DNA of 7,845 nucleotides from Candidatus Geohydrothermomicrobium daggyaiense (lineage in GTDB: Bacteria > Actinomycetota > Geothermincolia > Fen-727 > JACVIW01): assembly GCA_015711695.1 (NCBI GenBank), contig JACVIW010000105.1:1-7845 (forward strand), in the 5' to 3' direction. Of the stretch, positions 6,209 to 7,845 are shown one piece after another. The notes under the pieces are model-generated. The model searched no databases. It worked only from the letters and a program-made list of their open reading frames with translations, and was not told the origin of the DNA. Positions within the stretch are counted from its first letter, which is position 1; each line of letters begins with the position of its first letter. Position numbers and translations under genes: made by a program.

Positions 6209-6709
6209 ATGAGACAAACGACATATTCAAAAGCTATAAAAGCAAGCATCTTAGCTAAAATGATGGCACCTAATGCCCCAAGTGTAGTAGAGTTGGCGAA
6301 AGAATTTAATATTCCCTATCAAACCGCCTACTCATGGAAAACTGCCGTGCTTAAGAAGAAAAATGTTACTCAATTGAATGTTCCTCAACGTCCCCACGAT
6401 AAATCACCAGAGGCCAAGCTGCAAGCTGTTATTGATACCATGGGTAAAACAGAGCAGGAGCAAGGCGCATACTGTAGAGCGCATGGAATTTATTCTCATC
6501 ACCTAGATGCCTGGAAAAAACAGATATTAGAAAATCTAGGCGTTACAAGCACTAAAGAACATAAAGCCGAGAACCAGAGAACATCGAAAGAAATTAAAAA
6601 GCTAAAACGGGATCTGGAGCGAAAAGATAAAGCTTTAGCTGAAGTGTCCGCTTTACTGATTCTCAAAAAAAAAGCAGACTTGCTTTGGGGGGTCGACGAG
6701 GACGCTTAA
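6209..6709 (+). CDS. IS3-family transposase OrfA
   Basis: 166 residues. Two helix-turn-helix units are visible: SVVELAKEFNIPYQTAYSWK (25-44) and a second, EQGAYCRAHGIYSHHLDAWK (84-103), each ending in a conserved Tyr/Ala-x-W-K. They are followed by a leucine-zipper-like charged helix (about 118-150) that mediates OrfA/OrfAB multimers in IS3 elements. OrfA binds the terminal repeats. AAAGGAG (6196-6202) sits 6 nt before the ATG, an excellent ribosome binding site. The end, KKKADLLWGVDEDA, contains the A9 run at which ribosomes can slip into orfB. The frame appears intact. Confidence 0.88.
   Translation: MRQTTYSKAIKASILAKMMAPNAPSVVELAKEFNIPYQTAYSWKTAVLKKKNVTQLNVPQRPHDKSPEAKLQAVIDTMGKTEQEQGAYCRAHGIYSHHLDAWKKQILENLGVTSTKEHKAENQRTSKEIKKLKRDLERKDKALAEVSALLILKKKADLLWGVDEDA
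6665..6673 (+). promoter_or_regulatory. A9 slippery run for -1 programmed frameshift (OrfAB)
   Basis: Nine consecutive A encode three lysines (153-155) of OrfA. OrfB is in the -1 frame and stays open back through this run. Slippage here therefore gives a fusion of about 511 residues, OrfA 1-155 followed by SRLALGG and OrfB. A downstream stimulatory structure was not obvious. The arrangement is the standard one for IS3 elements, in which OrfAB is the active transposase. Confidence 0.75.
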
Positions 6710-7743
6710 TTACTGAGCAGGATAAGGCTGAAGCCATTTTATTGATCCAGGAAGCCTGTGATGCTGGAGCTAGGCTTCAACCCGCCTGTGAGATATTAGA
6801 GCTTGATATAAGGACATGGCAAAGATGGAAGAAGGACGACAGCCTTAAGGATAAGCGCCGTGGTCCTCTCACTGCTCCCGGCAATAAATTTACCGAAGCT
6901 GAGCGTAAACGCTTGTTAGAAGTCGTCAATTCTTACGAATTCCGTAATCAATCACCAAATCAGATTGTCCCAACCCTGGCAACTCAGGGTGATTATATAG
7001 GTTCAGAATCCACAATATATCGAACACTTCGCGAAGAAATGATGTTGCAGCATCGCAATGCTTCGCGTCCTAGTGCGCACCGTAAACCACCTGAATTGCA
7101 TGCCACGCAGCCAAACCAGCTGTGGTCATGGGATATCACTTTTTTGGTCAGCAATATTCGTGGCAAATATTTTTATCTTTACCTATTTCTCGATGTTTTT
7201 AGCCGTAAAATAGTTGGGTTTGATGTGTTTGATGAGCAATCTGCTGAACATGCGGCATATGTTGTATCTAATGCGTATATGGCCGAGGGCGTACGTGAGG
7301 GGCAGGTTAATCTACATGCCGATAATGGTGGTCCCATGAAGGGTTCTATGATGTTGGCAAAGTTGCAAGATTTAGGTGTCACAGCATCATTTAGCCGTCC
7401 TTCAGTAAGTAATGATAACCCATTTTCCGAAGCAATGTTTAAAACCCTCAAGTATTGTCCGCAATACCCTAATAAGCCATTTACTTCTGTTGAGGAAGCG
7501 TTAGCATGGGTAGTAAAATTTGTTGATTGGTACAACAATATTCACCAGCATAGTGGCATTAGTTTTGTTACACCCAACGCACGTCATGAAGGTAAAGACA
7601 CAGAAATTTTAGAGAAAAGAAAACAAGTATATGAGCTTGCGAGACAGAAAAACCCTAATCGTTGGTCAGGAAAGACGCGTAATTGGGATCGTGTTGATAA
7701 TGTATATTTAAATACAAAACGAACAAGCAGTAAGGCGGCATAA
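6685..7743 (+). CDS. IS3-family transposase OrfB (DDE integrase core)
   Basis: 352 residues if counted from the TTG at 6685, though most product is probably made as the OrfAB frameshift fusion. After an N-terminal helical region (HTH_21-like, ACEILELDIRTWQRWKK, 34-50) comes the rve integrase core. The catalytic triad is D150 (WSWDITFL), D213 (LHADNGGPMKG) and E249 (SNDNPFSEAMFKTLKY), with 35 residues between the second D and the E. The region VDWYNNIHQHSGISFVTP (280-297) and the C-terminal RWSGKTRNW are also typical of this IS3 branch. All active-site residues and the full frame are present, so the enzyme could be functional. No ATG or Shine-Dalgarno site supports separate translation. It catalyses strand cleavage and joining at the IS ends. 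Confidence 0.92.
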   Translation: MGGRRGRLITEQDKAEAILLIQEACDAGARLQPACEILELDIRTWQRWKKDDSLKDKRRGPLTAPGNKFTEAERKRLLEVVNSYEFRNQSPNQIVPTLATQGDYIGSESTIYRTLREEMMLQHRNASRPSAHRKPPELHATQPNQLWSWDITFLVSNIRGKYFYLYLFLDVFSRKIVGFDVFDEQSAEHAAYVVSNAYMAEGVREGQVNLHADNGGPMKGSMMLAKLQDLGVTASFSRPSVSNDNPFSEAMFKTLKYCPQYPNKPFTSVEEALAWVVKFVDWYNNIHQHSGISFVTPNARHEGKDTEILEKRKQVYELARQKNPNRWSGKTRNWDRVDNVYLNTKRTSSKAA

Positions 7744-7808
7744 AATATATTTGCATTATTTATTTGTTGATATATTATGAAGTTCGTAGAGCAAATCTGT
7801 TCTGCTTC

Positions 7809-7828
7809 ACGCGACAACTATCCTGAAA
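7809..7828 (-). repeat. Right terminal inverted repeat of the IS
   Basis: Read on the minus strand it begins TTTCAGGA and contains GTTGTCGC (7811-7818 on the plus strand as GCGACAAC), matching the left end at 16 of 20 positions. The outermost dinucleotide on the plus strand is AA rather than CA. Only 17 bases of possible flanking DNA follow before the window ends. Confidence 0.65.
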
Positions 7829-7845
7829 TCTACCGTAATTGACTG

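Larger units (their letters stand above)
6146..7828 (+). mobile_element. IS3-family insertion sequence
   Basis: The element holds the typical IS3 pair orfA/orfB with a -1 overlap and is bounded by imperfect terminal inverted repeats (left 6146-6165, right 7809-7828; 16 of 20 positions agree). The left end starts with TG as expected. The right end reads AA instead of the expected CA. The bases flanking the ends (CCGGG left, TCTAC right) do not form a target duplication, so the right boundary or the insertion history is uncertain. Total about 1.68 kb. The tail after orfB (7744-7828) is AT-rich and non-coding. The element is more AT-rich than the host genes, consistent with acquisition from another lineage. 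It interrupts the acyl-CoA synthetase gene. Confidence 0.85.

Overview
The window looks like bacterial chromosome. The left part is a housekeeping block in the order rsmD - coaD - coiled-coil protein - yceD (DUF177) - [inserted stretch] - rpmF - ADP-forming acyl-CoA synthetase, all on the + strand. The run coaD, coiled-coil protein, DUF177, L32 is typical of Actinomycetota, where the coiled-coil member resembles SepIVA, and is also seen in some Firmicutes. Moderate base composition and an ADP-forming acyl-CoA synthetase, which is common in anaerobes, make a deep-branching anaerobic actinobacterium-like lineage my best guess. That is inference from gene order, not a phylogeny.

Region by region: 1-1472 is a tight operon (rsmD 3' end, coaD with a 4-nt ATGA overlap, then the coiled-coil gene 18 nt later). 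After a 125-nt gap holding a promoter-like TATAAT and an AT-rich inverted repeat comes yceD, 1598-2215. From 2216 to 2473 there is a gene-free leader ending in a terminator hairpin 9 nt before a polytopic membrane protein of the YbhN/LPG synthase transmembrane (UPF0104) family. From 3530 to 4532 about 1 kb carries no convincing gene. It holds some hairpins and a short frame with a faint likeness to a transposase catalytic core. At 4533 the operon resumes with rpmF, a zinc-ribbon L32, which overlaps the start of an acyl-CoA synthetase gene.

The synthetase gene is cut by an IS3-family insertion sequence occupying about 6146-7828. Its left terminal inverted repeat starts inside the synthetase reading frame. 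The ORF therefore ends in nine residues encoded by IS DNA, and the expected ATP-grasp half is absent from the window. The IS encodes OrfA (helix-turn-helix plus coiled coil) and OrfB (complete DDE integrase core), overlapping in a -1 arrangement with an A9 slippery run. The last 17 bases lie beyond the right end and are too short to interpret.

Functionally the left block serves ribosome maturation (RsmD, DUF177, L32), CoA synthesis (CoaD) and probably envelope or division functions (coiled-coil protein, membrane protein). I see no clearly new biological system. The most interesting items are the candidate attenuator in front of the membrane gene, the separation of yceD from rpmF by about 2.3 kb, and the IS that truncates the acyl-CoA synthetase.
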